From Kalaharituber pfeilii (taxonomy: Eukaryota; Ascomycota; Pezizomycetes; Pezizales; Pezizaceae): 64,000 nt of DNA. Both the position numbers and the translations under genes were made by a program. The number at the start of each line of letters is the position of its first letter. Within the stretch, counting starts at the first letter, position 1. Under the pieces are notes generated by a model that made no database searches, was not told where the DNA came from, and was given only the letters and a program-made list of their open reading frames with translations. Positions 10,557 through 21,745 of the stretch are shown here, piece after piece. The DNA lies in assembly GCA_015179045.1 (NCBI GenBank), contig WHUZ01000061.1, forward strand, positions 124,001 through 188,000, written 5' to 3'.

Positions 10557-11811
10557 GGGGGAGATTAAGTTGCTAGAGGCCTGGGGAAGTCGAGTGGGGA
10601 TGAAATTTCTTCAGAGTAAATGTAGTGCTGTGAAACGAATCAAGATATCACCAACTCTATGTTCAGTCTTATTGGCTGGATGATCAATGTAGGAAAGAGA
10701 TGTGGAGTTCTGGAGGCTAGTTCCAAATCAAGAGCATGGGTGACGGAGCACCGAAACTTGGCGATAGTTCAGAGATTGAGCAGGCGAGGGTGAACTCTGG
10801 CATGTAGATAGTTCATCCTGCACCACAGAGTGTGGCAAAAATTGCTGTGCTTCACTCACAGTTGCAAGTGCCTAATTGGGTTATGAAGGTGGCTGGTATA
10901 CTGAGTGAAGCCTTGCTAGTATTTGATATAGAGTTCACTGGATGCGGAAGCGGTTTTTTGACGCCACCGGGGCCGTTGTGGATCCTGCAGTCCTCCCCTT
11001 CCACTGTGCATGAATGCAGAGGAACCCCCAGCCACCTCGGCTGACAATTCTCCACTCCCCCGCCCCAGCTCGGCCACTGAGGCCAACAATCCTCATTCTC
11101 CCACTTCTCAAGGATCCAAACCCTTTAGGGAATTGAGGGCATACCTCCCTTGACTTGTCCGGTTTGCAGTACTTCCAAACAACCCGTTTCCCACCACTCG
11201 TGCCAATCGGTATGGTCCCTCCCCATCGCGGCTCCAACTTGCCGGTATGGTCCCTCCCCACCGCAACTCCAACTTGCGACCATGCTCTCGATCCACAACG
11301 AACAGAACCAAGTCCCCTTCAACAGGTGCTGCATAACGCTACTTCGCCTTTGTCTGAAGTTCCCTCTTAGTTATTTATCATGGCTGTCCTCGCTATATCT
11401 CGCATTCCATCCAACCTAGCCAATCTCGTCGCATACTGCTTAACCTCTGGCAGTTCTGTTGCAGTCAACCTCCGGATTTGCTGGACAGCGGTGCTTTCTC
11501 GTATTCGATCCACCTGGGTATCCTCGCACTCGGAGAATTCGAGCATTGATAGCATGGACTGCATCGTCCACACGGTCATCGCACATATGCACTCCTATTT
11601 GCCCCAGAACGTTCGCCCTCAATTTGGCTAGCAGAAGCTGTATATACCATTCGGCCAACCCCACGTGCATTCCCAGAGGTGATGTCCGAGATACCTCAAC
11701 TCTGGTTTTCGATGGTTTCAGCGTCAGGCCAGCCCAGGCCACCCGAGGGAAATAAATCGAATGCAAGATCCCCCAGAACGTTTCACCCCATAATCTTGAT
11801 CAAAAAATTAC
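10557..11811. other. No confident gene; possible retroelement pol remnant
   Basis: 10557-11140 shows nothing recognisable. A 40-bp unit containing GGTATGGTCCCTCCCC is duplicated near 11210-11280. On the minus strand, 11440-11766 encodes a stretch with AGLTLKPSKTR and GLAEWYIQL that could be a decayed part of the retrotransposon whose gag lies just upstream (11812-19996). This is weak. Confidence 0.3.
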
Positions 11812-12229
11812 TCAAAGATCATTCGACTCCAGCTTCTCCTGGTCTTCGTCTCTCCGGTTACCACCAAACCCTTGCTGATTATTATGTCTGTATAGCTTCT
11901 TCAGCAAACTCTCCTCCCTCTTGGAACTGGAATTGGTCCAAAGGTAATAATATCCTTCAGTCTTGCATAGGTATGAGAAGCTCCAGTTAACAAACAATGC
12001 TTCTTCTTCCTCCCCCCTACCTGCTCTCTCTATTTTGGATACCTCTACTACCTCCACCGGCGCGGCCCGATCTGCTCTCTCTCTTTTGGATCCCTTTACT
12101 GCCTCCAATCCCTTTACTTCCGCCACCGCGCTTTCAGCTATATCTTCTCTCCTGATACGTTCATCAACACTCCCCTCCACCGACTTGGCCCCATCTGCGC
12201 TCTCTCTTTTGGATCCCCTTTACTGCACC

Positions 12230-12715
12230 CGCTTCAACACTCGCCTCCGCCGCACATGCTTGACCTTCATCAACACTCGCCTCTACCACACCTGCTTGAC
12301 CTTCATCAACACTCGCCTCCGCCGCACCTGCTTGACGTTCATCCACACTAGCCTCCGCCGCACCTGCTTGACTTTCATCAACACTCGCCTCGGCCGCACC
12401 TGCTTGATGTTTATCAACACTCACCTCCACTTCATCTGCTTGATGTTCATCAACACTCACCTCCACCAAACCCTGCTTGATATTCATCAACACTCGCCTC
12501 CACCACACCTACTTGACCTTCATCAACACTCGCCTCCGCCGCACCTACTTGACCTTCATCAACACTCACCTCCACCGCACCTCATCAACACTCACCTCCA
12601 CCACACCTGCTTGACATTCATCAACACTCGCCTCCACCACACCCGCTTGACATTTATCAATACTCGCCTCCACCGCGCCTGCTTGACATTCCTCAACACT
12701 CCGCTCTTTCAGCTA
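12230..12715 (-). repeat. Coding minisatellite, 36-bp unit (12 residues)
   Basis: About thirteen copies of a unit such as TGCTTGACCTTCATCAACAC plus CGCCTCCACCACACC. Read on the minus strand it gives repeats of ASVDE.QAG.AE within the gag-like frame. Further copies at 14085-14192 and 15581-15640 show that the two LINEs at 12736 and 14193 landed inside the array. The unit length is a multiple of three and the frame is largely kept, which suggests past selection on the protein. Confidence 0.85.
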
Positions 12716-12735
12716 TATTCCCTCTCCTCTTCGGC

Positions 12736-14082
12736 ATAAAGGGACCAGAATACAGAATGGCAGGGCTATACCTGGACTGGGAGCTAAAGTTCACAATACA
12801 TTTCCGCCGAAGACTCAACCTGGGCAAAGCGGCCTGGGCAGTGGCCTCGAGGCTGGGACAACTCGGTCCGAGCAAGAGGAGACAAATATCCACGAGCATC
12901 GGTCGGACCATAGCCACATGGGGAGGATGGGCATGGATGGACTACGCCAGAGGGGCCCCCGGAACACAAACTGGACCAGCTACAAAGGTGGCAATACTCC
13001 GCAGCGCAAGCCATCACCAAGGCCCCCTGGGGCACCGAAGAGAAGTGTAGAGGGACTGCCAATCTGGAAACGATCTACACCTTCATGGAAGGCGAGGCAA
13101 TTCGGACAGAAGCCAGGAGACTCAGATTCGACGACGAACCACTCCCGCGGGCAGTACTCGACACCTTGGATGCCCAGGCGGAAAGGATCAAGTGGGAGGT
13201 GAAGATCAAGACGGCAGAAGGAGAAGGATGGAGGAGCGTCTATACGAATGGCAGTCGGATGGACGGCACGACGGGAACTGGAACCTACGACCAAAGGAAA
13301 AGGACCTCCGTCTACCTCGGAACGCAAACAACGGCGAATGATGCAGAACTCATGGCCATGGCCCAAGCCCTGAAAAGCGGGGCCAGGGAAATACCGAATC
13401 CTCAAGGAGCCATCAGCAGGATACAGAGAATAGCGAATGGCGACCCCAACCCGGAAGGCGCGGCCCATGAAGTAAGAAAAGCCTGGGAAGCCAGAGCAGC
13501 GAGGGGAGACCTGGACGTCGCTATGATGTGGGTCAAAGGCCACAAAGGCATAGAAGGCAACGAGGAGGCGGATAAGGCAGCCAAGATAGGATCCGCAATG
13601 CAATACTAGGACGAGGTGGTAACCGAAGCCGGTATGCGACACCGAGCCAAGGCAAAAAGCGCGGAGGAGAGAACAGGCTGAAGCTGAGCTATCAACCACT
13701 GCAAGCGCTGGGACACAAGGTGAAGACACTAGCGGACATACTAGGGGGCAAAGGCCTAAGGTCATCGCAATTCAGACTCGGCAGGCCGGACGGGCCGGAA
13801 TGCAGGTGATGCGGGGAGAGGAGGAGGCCACGGACCACGTCCTGGACAGGTGCCGGGTATGGAAGGAAAGATGGCCGGCGGGGAGGGAAGCACACACCCG
13901 AAGGACAAAGCGGAGGAGACCCACTGCCGGCGCTGATGGACTGGGTGGAACGATAGGCACGGGGATTCACGATTTCTTGTTTACATTTCTTCTTCTGGTG
14001 TTATTCTCTTTACTATCCTCAATGTAATTCAATCGCCATAGCCCCTAGGGCGGCGCGCGATCACTGATATAAAAAAAAAAAA
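12736..14082 (+). mobile_element. 5'-truncated LINE (A-tail), RT end to poly(A)
   Basis: The copy starts within ORF2 just after the RT core (GPEYRMAGLYLDWELKF) and runs through the connection region (TIATWGGWAWMDYA), the RNase H start (VYTNGSRMDGTTGTGTY) and the RNase H end (MMWVKGHKGIEGNEEADKAA). It then reaches a decayed zinc-binding end, tail A at 14034-14066 and poly(A). Several frame breaks make it non-coding. It was inserted in the coding minisatellite; I could not find a clean target duplication. Confidence 0.8.
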
Positions 14083-15040
14083 TTGACGCTCATCAACCCT
14101 CGCCTCCATCGCACCTGCTTGGCATTCATCAACACTCGCCACCGCTCTTTCAGCTATATCTCCTCTCCTGGTACGTTCATCAACACTCGCCTGCCATGTG
14201 GGGAAGCTGGGCTTGGATGGACCACGCAAGATCAGCCCCCTCCGAACACAAGCTAGCAAGGCTGGAGAGATGGTAGCACAGAACATCACAAAAGCTCCAT
14301 GGGGCACGAGGAGAGTATCACAGAGGGACTAGCCAACCTCGTATCGATTAACACCTTCGCGTGGGGAGAAGCCCAACGAGTGGAGTCCAGGGCCCTCAGG
14401 TTCGCGGGGGAAAAAATTCACGAAGAGGACAACACCGATTACCTCCAATGATCCCTGGAATGGAATCACCCGATCCCACTGGCCGTACTGCCCTCCCCCG
14501 ACGCACAGGCGGAGAGCCCGGAATGGGAAAGACACATCGAACCAGGGGTGGAAGACAGTTTACACCGACGGGAGCCGGATAGACGGACAGACGCGGATGG
14601 GACTATGGAACCGGACTCGGACATCCCATTACCTTGGAAAGCGGGTAACGGTAAACGACGCCGAACTCATGTCCATGGCTAAGGCATTGGAAGAAGGGGT
14701 GAGGAGCTACTGATACTCACGGATTCCCAGGCCGCAGTAACGAGCCTCACGCACATAGCTGAAGGGAAACCCACCCCGGGGGGAGCAGCACACGCGGTTA
14801 GGAAGGCCTGGGAGGAGAGGATCCGCTGGGGAGGCTTGGACGTCGCGATCATGTGGGTCAAGGCTCACATCAGCATAGCGGGCAACGAAATCGCCGACCG
14901 GGCAGCAAAGCTAGGAGACCTGCTTCAATACCAAACGGAGCTGATAACAGAAGCCGGAATGCGGATGGAGGTGAGAGCACAGAGAGTCAAAGAAAGAAAT
15001 AGACTAGACCTAAACCACAGACCCCTTCAGCGCCTAGGGA

Positions 15041-15078
15041 TTTTTTTTTTTTTTTTATATCATTACTCGCGTGCCGCC
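15041..15078 (-). mobile_element. 38-bp A-tail micro-retroposon
   Basis: Poly(T) followed by the reverse complement of the last 22 bases of tail A only (ends GTGCCGCC). Perfect 14-bp duplication TCAGCGCCTAGGGA at 15027-15040 and 15079-15092. Confidence 0.92.
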
Positions 15079-15510
15079 TCAGCGCCTAGGGAGGCTAACC
15101 GGCACTCTGGGGGGCTTGCTCGGGGCAAAGGCCCCAACTCGTGGAAATTCAAGATTCAGAAGGCGGAGAGCCCGGAGTGCTGCTGGTGTGGTGAAGAAGA
15201 GACAACAGGCCACATATGGGAAAGGTGTGGATTGTGGAGACGGAAGTGGGCCGGGAGGGAAGGAAGATACGAGGATGCCTCCAAAATATGAAGGCGAGGA
15301 CCACCAAGTGAACATGTTACGATGGGCCGCAGACAGTTAGTTGGTTATCTACTATACGCGACGGGGACTCATTTATTTCCGGGTTATCTACTGTAGGCGA
15401 CGGGGACAGTGTTATTTCCTTCCATCTCTTAATACTTTCCTAATAATCTCCTAAATTATTCGATGTGTTTTTAACACCTCGCCATAGCCCACAGGGCGGC
15501 ATGCGAGTAA

Positions 15511-15551
15511 TTTTTTTTTTTTTTTTTTTTTTTTCATTAATCGCTTGCCGA
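15511..15551 (-). mobile_element. 41-bp A-tail micro-retroposon inserted in another tail A
   Basis: Poly(T) of about 24, then CATTAATCGCTTGCCGA, flanked by CATGCGAGTAA (15500-15510 and 15552-15562). The target is the 3' arm of the host LINE's own tail hairpin, in antisense orientation. Confidence 0.88.
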
Positions 15552-15743
15552 CATGCGAGTAATGATATAAAAGAGAATAAAACACTCGCCTCCACTGACT
15601 CGGCCCGATCTGCTCTCCGCCCATGCTTTAGACTCTCAACTCCTGTCTCGGCCTGATCTGCTCACTTTCCTATAAATAAAGTACCGCTCTCACCTACGCG
15701 AACTCGACAACACTCTACCCTGTCCTGCCGCTTACCCTCAAGG

Positions 15744-15841
15744 CAACACATGTAGTTAGCTAGGAGGAGTAGTTAGTGAGATTTGTTTTTCTTTTAATAA
15801 AGACCCTCGCCATAGCCCATCGGGCGGCCTGCGAGTATTGA

Positions 15842-15877
<36 letters not shown>
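15744..15877 (+). mobile_element. 134-bp A-tail retroposon
   Basis: Contains about 65 bp of LINE 3' UTR, tail A with loop variant GCCCATCGGGC, and a poly(A) of about 36. Flanked by TACCCTCAAGG (15733-15743 and 15878-15888) within the gag-like frame. Confidence 0.9.
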
Positions 15878-15880
<3 letters not shown>

Positions 15881-16733
15881 CCTCAAGGTCCTTCGGCTTT
15901 CTCTCCGTTTCCTTCAGCTTCTCCTCCGCTATACACCTTTTCTTTACCTCCCCTGGTTCTTCTTGGTTAATTCTTGGTCTTTGAGCTGGTCTTTCTTTTT
16001 CAATCAGATCCTCCACCCTTACCCTCTTATCCCCCATTGCTATCAATTCTGCCTTCTCACCAGCAGTTAAGGAGTTTCACCATCAGCAACTGTCTCCACC
16101 ATCTGAAGCCCTCTATCAAATGCCATTTCTTCATCTATCCCCACTCCAAAGTCTTCAGGAGTTATTTCATTATTGCTGCTCTTGCCTCCTGTAGTGGCTG
16201 CGAGCCATGGTTCAAGTTCATGAGGCGAAGTGAAACGGAGTTCAAAGATCCTGAGCGTGGCTGGTTTAGTGGATGGGTTGGGATTGAATTTGGAGGGTTT
16301 AGTTGTGGAAGTAATTTAGCTCTCAGCTGACGTTGTTCCTCTTTAGACAAGAAGGTATATCGGTACTGATATGAATTATGTCCCTTCATTCCACATCTAA
16401 TACATTGAACTTCCTTCTGATTGACCGGAGCTGCCATGGGGACTGATGATGCGATCACATTCGTACCCTGTATACCATGGTCTCTTCCCAACGGTACCAG
16501 GGCTCCTGATGCATAACTGACAGTGTTCCGTTGTGCCAGTCAGTTTCTCCAATCCGCCTGCAACCATGCTAGCAATTTTTTCATGTGATGCTAGCATTCT
16601 TTCCTGAGATACTAGGAAATCTCTAGTAAGCTCTTCTTGTGACTTCGGTGGTAGTGGCACCGGAACTTCCAGTGCTGGGCCAGAACATCGTAGCAGCCGA
16701 GTTCCCTTCAGGAATAATTCCAACACATCGTTC

Positions 16734-16769
<36 letters not shown>

Positions 16770-16905
16770 TTCTTTCTTTATCATTACTTGTATGGCACCC
16801 TGTGGGCTATGGCGAGGTTAAGTACATATGGAATAAATGAAGAAATAAATAAACATCAATAATGTCGGCTCCCTCATGAGGAAAATGTCCTCCCCAGATA
16901 GCAAC

Positions 16906-16952
16906 CCAAATAGGGCGGCAAGCGATTAATGATATAAAAAAAAAAAAAAAAA
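16906..16952 (+). mobile_element. 47-bp A-tail micro-retroposon
   Basis: Starts inside the hairpin loop (AATAGGGCGGCAAGCG), then TTAATGATAT and poly(A). Flanked by AGATAGCAAC / AGATAGCGAC (16896-16905 and 16953-16962, one mismatch). Confidence 0.85.
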
Positions 16953-18054
16953 AGATAGCGACTCAAGTGAACTCGTCATGTCCCCGCCCATGTCAGTATG
17001 TCTACCAGTAGGTCCCCCCCTTCGCCTTCTTTCTCCCTGGGCGATGCTCTCGCCTCCGCCTAGCCGCCTGGCCACTTCCTTTTCCAAACCCTGCATCTCT
17101 CGCATACGTGTGTTCCTGTCTCTTCTTCTTCTCCACACCATCGGCACTCCGGGCTCTCTGCCTTTGTTATCTTGAATCTCCAGGGGTTGAGGCCTTTTCC
17201 GCCCAGCAGGCCCCCCAAGGTGCCCGTCAGACTTCCCAGGCGCTGGAGTGGTCTGTAATTCGGCCCTAGCCTGTTTCTCTCTTCGGCTCGTCGGGCCCTG
17301 ACCTCCATGCGTAGTCCGGCTTCTGTTATCGTTTCCCTCTGGTACTGGAGTAGGGTGCCTATCTTGCCTGCTCGATCAGCTCTTTCGTTGCCTTTTATGC
17401 CTATGTGGGCTTTTATCCACATTATGGCGACGTCCAGCCCAACCGACGCGGCCTTTGCTCCCAGGCCTTCCTGACCAGGTTTGCTGCTCCCCCTGGGGTT
17501 TGTCGGCCTTCAGCTATGTGTGTCATCCCTTTTATGGCCGCCTGCGAGTCCATGAGGATTAATATCTCCTCTTCCCCGCCGTTCAGTGCCTTGGCGAATG
17601 CTATGAGCTTCGCGTCGTTTACCGCGGCTCTTTTCCCTTGATGGTAGGATGCCGGGGTTGACCTCCACAGGCCTACGCCTGTCTGCCCGTCGATTCTGCT
17701 GCCGTCAGTGTATGGTTGTTTTCCAGCCCTGGCCTTCTTCCTCCTCGATGTGTCGTTCCGTGCCCTTAGGGGCTTGGTATGAGACTATGTCTTTCCCACT
17801 CTGGGCTTTCCGCTTGGGAATCTGGTGAGGCTAGCACTGCAAGTAGTAGCGAGTCTCTCCACCCCAGGGATCCTCGCAGGTATTCTGTATCCTCTATCTG
17901 GCGTATGTCTTCCCCTTCGAACCTTAGAGCCCTGGCCTCCACCCGTTGTGCCCCCACGCAAAGGTGTGTATCGACTTCAGGTTGGCTAGGCCTTCCGTGA
18001 TGTCTCTTGTCGTGCCATACGGGGTATTGATGATGCTCTATGCTACCTTGTATT

Positions 18055-18735
18055 TTTTTTTTTTTTTTTTTATATCATTAATCGCATGCCGCCCTACGGG
18101 CTATGGCGATGTTGTGCTAGTTACATAAGAAATAAAAGTTAAAAAAGACCGCGACAGAAGTCTCTCGCCTAAAATGACCCCAAGCCTAAAGCCCCTAAGT
18201 ACATGTGTTTCCCGCTGTTTCCATAGTTTTGCGGGGGGAAAACGGCCAGCCGACTGCCTCACCTCCGTCCCCTCTCGGCCTCGTACTGGCACGCCTTCAG
18301 CCACCTCCCTCCAAGCCTAACCTTGTCGACATCCTGCTGGTCCTCCAGAAACACAACTACCGAACTCGTCTTCTTCCCTTCCCCCACCAAAATGTCTTTC
18401 CTCCGAAGCCAGCGGACCCCAACAATCTTCTTCAAGTCTTTGTTATCCTCCCCCAGCCATCGTCGAACCTTCCCCAGGTCCCTTCTCAAGGCGACCCCGT
18501 GCACAACTATCCCGTACTTTGGCGACGGTGGTGATGGTGGAGGTGGTGGAGGTGGTGGTGGTGGTGGTGGTGGTGTAGCCACCCGTGGCTTTGGTGGCGG
18601 TGGCTGTGATGGCGCTGGTGGCTCCGGTGATGCCGGTGACACCGACGGTGTCAATGGTGCCGGTGGTGCCGGTGGTGGTGCCTGCGCTGTTGGCGGCGGC
18701 GGTGGTGGTGGTGGTGGTTGAGCCGCCCTTTGTGG
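18055..18735 (-). mobile_element. ORF1-only non-autonomous LINE derivative, 681 bp
   Basis: In minus orientation it encodes a proline-rich stretch, then an RRM-like domain (KYGIVVHGVALRRDLGKVRR, SSVVVFLEDQQDVDKVRLGG), and ends shortly after. A short UTR, tail A (arms ATCGC/GCGAT) and poly(A) follow. ORF2 is absent. The target duplication GCTACCTTGTATT (18042-18054 and 18736-18748) shows that the whole 681 bp arrived as one unit. The RRM-like part is homologous to ORF1 of the LINE at 58727. It resembles the HAL1 ('half-a-LINE') concept known from mammals. Confidence 0.8.
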
Positions 18736-19488
18736 GCTACCTTGTATTGCCACATTTCTAGTTTTGTTAGGTTGTGGTCCAGCGCCGATTTGCATAGTCC
18801 ATCCAGGCCCAGCACCCCCAGGTGGCGATTTGTCTGGCGATACTAGTGTATAGTTGTCGTCGCTTCGCTTGGGAGAGGCGCCCCAGTCTGGCGGCCACTG
18901 CCCAAGCTGCTTGCCCTAGATTCAGTCTCTGGTTGAAGTGTGCGGTGAACTTTTGTTCCTAGTCGACTCTTAGTCCTGTCAGTCTGTAATCCGGTCCTTT
19001 GACTCTGAAGATGACGGTCTCTCGTTTTTTGGGGTCGATTTGGAAACCCTCTTGCCGTGCCTCTGCTTCAAGTCGCTCCCGGTGTTGTTTTATCGCTCTT
19101 CTGAGTATCGTAAGTCCCTTGGCTGATATCACACTGTGGAAGTCATCCACGTAGGTGCGTGTGGGGTACCTCCGGTCTGCGCTATGCACTATCGGTCGCC
19201 CGTCGATTAGAAATAGGACTGGCAATAGCGGTGAGCCTTGTGGGATGCCGACAGTCATCGTGGCTGTAGCTCTCCTCTTTCCATCCCAGCTGACTCCGAC
19301 TTTCGTGGGTTGAAGAAGCATCCTTCAATGTAAATGGGTTATTCAAATGCAAACTCATTGCAGTTTGAAGAGTTTCACTGTTGACTCCATGAAGAAATTT
19401 CTGGGCTAGACATCGGCAAAAGTATCTCCCAGAATACCATGGAGTTTCCATACTTTATCCACATATGCTTCCGCTGCATCTGCGCCTT

Positions 19489-19567
19489 CTATGTAACTAA
19501 ATCGCCATAGCCCCCAGGGTGGCACGCGATCAATGATATTAAAAAAAAAAAAAAGAAAAAGAAAAAA
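19489..19567 (+). mobile_element. 79-bp A-tail micro-retroposon
   Basis: Short leader, tail A with compensatory outer arms ATCGC/GCGAT, then an A-rich tail interrupted by G. Flanked by ATCTGCGCCTT / ATCTGTGCCTT (19478-19488, 19568-19578). Confidence 0.85.
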
Positions 19568-19816
19568 ATCTGTGCCTTGTTTGATGTTACTGATCGTATC
19601 CAAGGCCCATGTCACATCCTCAGCACGGGATATGGTCTGTTCCGGGAACCTTGCAGCAAGTGCTGACATTGCTGTAGCGCAGTCTGTTCTTTGATTTTGT
19701 TGCAAGGCCATCCCACCATCTTTGGGCCTCTCCATCCAGAAGCCCTTCCAGAAAGAGGAGCTTTACCTCATTCAAATGTGCTTGCACTGTAAATCTAGCT
19801 TCAAGAGCTGGAAAAT

Positions 19817-19879
19817 ACCCTGCCATGGCCACGTGCTACAAGCGGGGTTATGTGATATAAAAAAAAAAAAAAAAAAAAA
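19817..19879 (+). mobile_element. 63-bp B-tail micro-retroposon
   Basis: Starts ACCCTGCCATGG, has AAGCGGGGTTATGTGATAT and poly(A). Flanked by the perfect duplication AAGAGCTGGAAAAT (19803-19816 and 19880-19893) in the capsid-like part of the gag remnant. Confidence 0.92.
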
Positions 19880-19999
19880 AAGAGCTGGAAAATGAAGTTC
19901 CATGCTACTCCTGAATCGAGAGACCGGGACACTTCCTCTCATTCCGGAAAACCGCAAGGGCCTAATAAAGGCCATCACTGCCGGTTCCTGTTCCATGGC

Positions 20000-20173
20000 C
20001 TGAATGAGCCGAGTGAGTTTCAGTCACGTAGCTATGCCCAATGGCCCGAGTGAATTTCAGTCACGTAGCTCGCAAGCCCAGTGACCCCGAGAGTTTCCTG
20101 TTCGTAGTAGCTCGCAAGCTTCAGTCCCGCAGCTCGCAAGCTCAGTGACCTTCGAGAGTTTTTTGTTCGTAGT
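20000..20173. repeat. Short direct repeats upstream of the gag remnant
   Basis: Words such as TTTCAGTCACGTAGCT, AGCTCGCAAGC and GAGAGTTT.CTGTTCGTAGTA each occur two or three times. The block lies 5' of the gag start (minus strand), so it may be retroelement leader or LTR sequence. No TG..CA boundary or target duplication was found. Confidence 0.5.
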
Positions 20174-21745
20174 ATTTTTTTTTTTTTTTTTTTTTTCATA
20201 TCATTACTCGTGTGCCGCCCTACGGGCTACGACGAGGTTTAGTTACATAAAGGAAAATTGTTAGTGGAAAGGTAATGAAATGAAAGTAGAAAAGGGAACC
20301 TTGATTTGCGAAAAATAAGCCATTCCAAAGGTCCTTAATGAGACAAGAAAAGCCCCTGATATGATAAGAAATTATCGGTCCGCCCACTCCAGGATTTCTA
20401 ACAGCGTGTCTCTGTCCCCATCTTTAGGGGGGTCTCGGAGATCATTCTCCCCCTCCCGGCCATTTTTGTTTCCAGACTCTGCATGTGGTCATGATGTGTA
20501 TGGTGGTCTCCAGTTCCTCCCCGCACCACTGGCATTCTGGGCTGTCCGCTTTCCCGATTTTGTGTCTCCAGTGTCTCAGTCCTTTGTTTCCGAGGATTCC
20601 GGCCACGGTAGCGACCCTGGGGCCCAGGCGCTGTAGTGGTCGGTATCTGAGGCCTAGTCTGTTTCGTTCTGTGGCTCATCTTGACTTTGCAAGTTGTCGC
20701 ATGCCTGCCTCAGTGACTGTCTCGTCTGAATATTGGGGGAAGGTCCCGATCTTAGCCGCCTTGTCCACCTCCATATTGCCCTTGATGCCAATGTGTGCTT
20801 TTACCCACATTAGGGCTATTTTTTTTTTTTTTTTTAATTTCATTACTCGCGTGCCGCCCTATGGGCTATGGCGAGGTATATATAAACTAGCACTACAAAG
20901 ACTGACTAAAAACTAAGTACAAGTATTGCCCGCACACATTACGGCTATGTCTAGAGCGCCTCATTCGGCTCTTGCCTCCCAGTGTTCTCTTACTAGCTGC
21001 GCAGCTCCCTGGGTGAGGTCTCCATTGGCGATTTTCTATATTTTGGCTATAGCTGTTTTGGAGTCTGATACTATTAGCAGTTTTCCTTCTTATTGTGCCA
21101 ATGCCTTGCCCATAGCTATGAGTTTCGCGTCATTAACTGTGCTCTGGGTGCCAAGGTAGATGGAGGTTCCCATTCCATTGTAGAATAATCCAGCGCCAGT
21201 CTTGCCTCCGACTCGGCTTCCTTCGGTGTAGAAGCTAATCCACCCCTCATCCTCCACATTGGCAATAGCTCTTTCCCATTCCTTTTTCTCGGTGTCCCTC
21301 GGGAGTGCAGGTAGGACTGCCAGTGGGAGCGAGTGTCAGTAGCTCAGTATTCCTCTCAGATATCTATGGTCCTGTTCTTCGTCCTTTAGTTGTTCGTCCT
21401 AGAATCTTAAGGCTCTTGCCTCCACCTTGGTGCATTCCACATTGATAAATATGTGGATAGATTTCAGGTTTGCCAGTCCTTCCACTACGTCCCACCTTGT
21501 ACCCTAGGGAGCACCGGTAATCGACCAGGCTATGGTGTATTGCCATCTTTTGAGTTTATCAAGCTTGGAGTTTATGGCTCCCCATCCATACCCTCTCCAT
21601 ACGCAGCTCCCCCAGGTGGCGATGTTGCATGCGATACTTGTATAGTGCTGGTGTCTCTTATCCAGTGACAATGGGGTTAATCTGGTGGCTACTTTCTAGG
21701 CTACTTTAGCCAGGTGTAGTCTCTTGTTATGCTGTTATTCAGAAC
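20174..21745 (-). mobile_element. 5'-truncated LINE (A-tail)
   Basis: Poly(T) and tail A at 20174-20237, then leftward-reading ORF2: zinc end (CQWCGEELETTIHIMTTC region near 20480-20540), RNase H, connection region (TRWDVVEGLANLKSIHIFI) and part of the preceding segment up to about 21745. Frames are broken. A 115-bp insertion (20820-20934) splits RNase H. Confidence 0.75.
20820..20934 (-). mobile_element. 115-bp A-tail retroposon
   Basis: Poly(T), tail A and about 60 bp of LINE 3' UTR (contains GTATTGCCCGC). Flanked by CACATTAGGGCTAT / CACATTACGGCTAT (20806-20819 and 20935-20948). Confidence 0.88.

Larger units (their letters stand above)
14193..15580 (+). mobile_element. 5'-truncated LINE (A-tail) with 11-bp target duplication
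   Basis: Begins at the connection region (CATGTGGGGAAGCTGGG = TWGSWAW) and contains RNase H sequence (MWVKAHISIAGNEIADRAAK), the zinc-binding end (CCWCGEEETTGHIWERC) and tail A at 15480-15510. Flanked by AACACTCGCCT (14182-14192 and 15581-15591), a copy of the minisatellite. Two later micro-insertions lie inside it (15041-15078 and 15511-15551). Confidence 0.85.
16736..19318 (-). mobile_element. 5'-truncated LINE (A-tail), RT to 3' end
   Basis: Reading leftwards from 19318, the frame starts in the RT palm (VGIPQGSPLLPVLFLI, then TYVDDFHSVIS) and passes through the connection domain. RNase H (YTDGSRIDGQTG) and the zinc end (CRWCGEEEETGTHVCERC) follow, then a 3' UTR with degenerate tail A near 16780-16815 and poly(T) from 16736. 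Near-duplications CATCGTTCA and CATCCTTCA flank it. It interrupts the gag-like gene and itself hosts insertions at 16906-16952 and 18055-18735. Many stops are present. Confidence 0.8.
11812..19996 (-). pseudogene. LTR-retrotransposon gag-like gene shattered by nested insertions
   Basis: Pieces of one minus-strand frame can be followed through the insertions. First comes the start region (MEQEPAVMAFIRPLRFSGM, 19996). Then a capsid-like part (ALEARFTVQAHLNEVKLLFL, GEAQRWWDGLA), then AQKFLHGVNSETLQTAM and FLVSQERMLASHEKIASM. A zinc-knuckle-like CIRCGMKGH..YQY follows, in which the last Cys is Tyr. Next is a Glu/Lys-rich region near 15900-16050, then repeats of a 12-residue unit, and finally a C-terminal segment EEEEALFVNWSFSYLCK ending at about 11812. 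The order gag core, knuckle, tail fits a Ty3/gypsy-like gag. Insertions at 12736, 14193, 15744, 16736, 19489 and 19817 separate the pieces, and stops are also present, so it is dead. No flanking LTRs were recognised. Confidence 0.6.

Noticed and set aside
10935..11261. 108-codon minus-strand frame
   Set aside because: Partly made of a tandemly repeated 40-bp unit; no recognisable product.
12230..12715. CRISPR-like regular repeats (also 3430-3630 and 24528-24640)
   Set aside because: Repeats are directly adjacent without unique spacers, and the genome is fungal.
18323..18721. Glycine-rich plus-strand open frame
   Set aside because: Antisense of the proline-rich ORF1 of the element at 18055-18735.
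19817..19879. Micro-retroposons as tRNA- or 5S-derived SINEs
   Set aside because: Too short, and no A box, B box or internal control region can be found; the tail matches LINE 3' ends instead.
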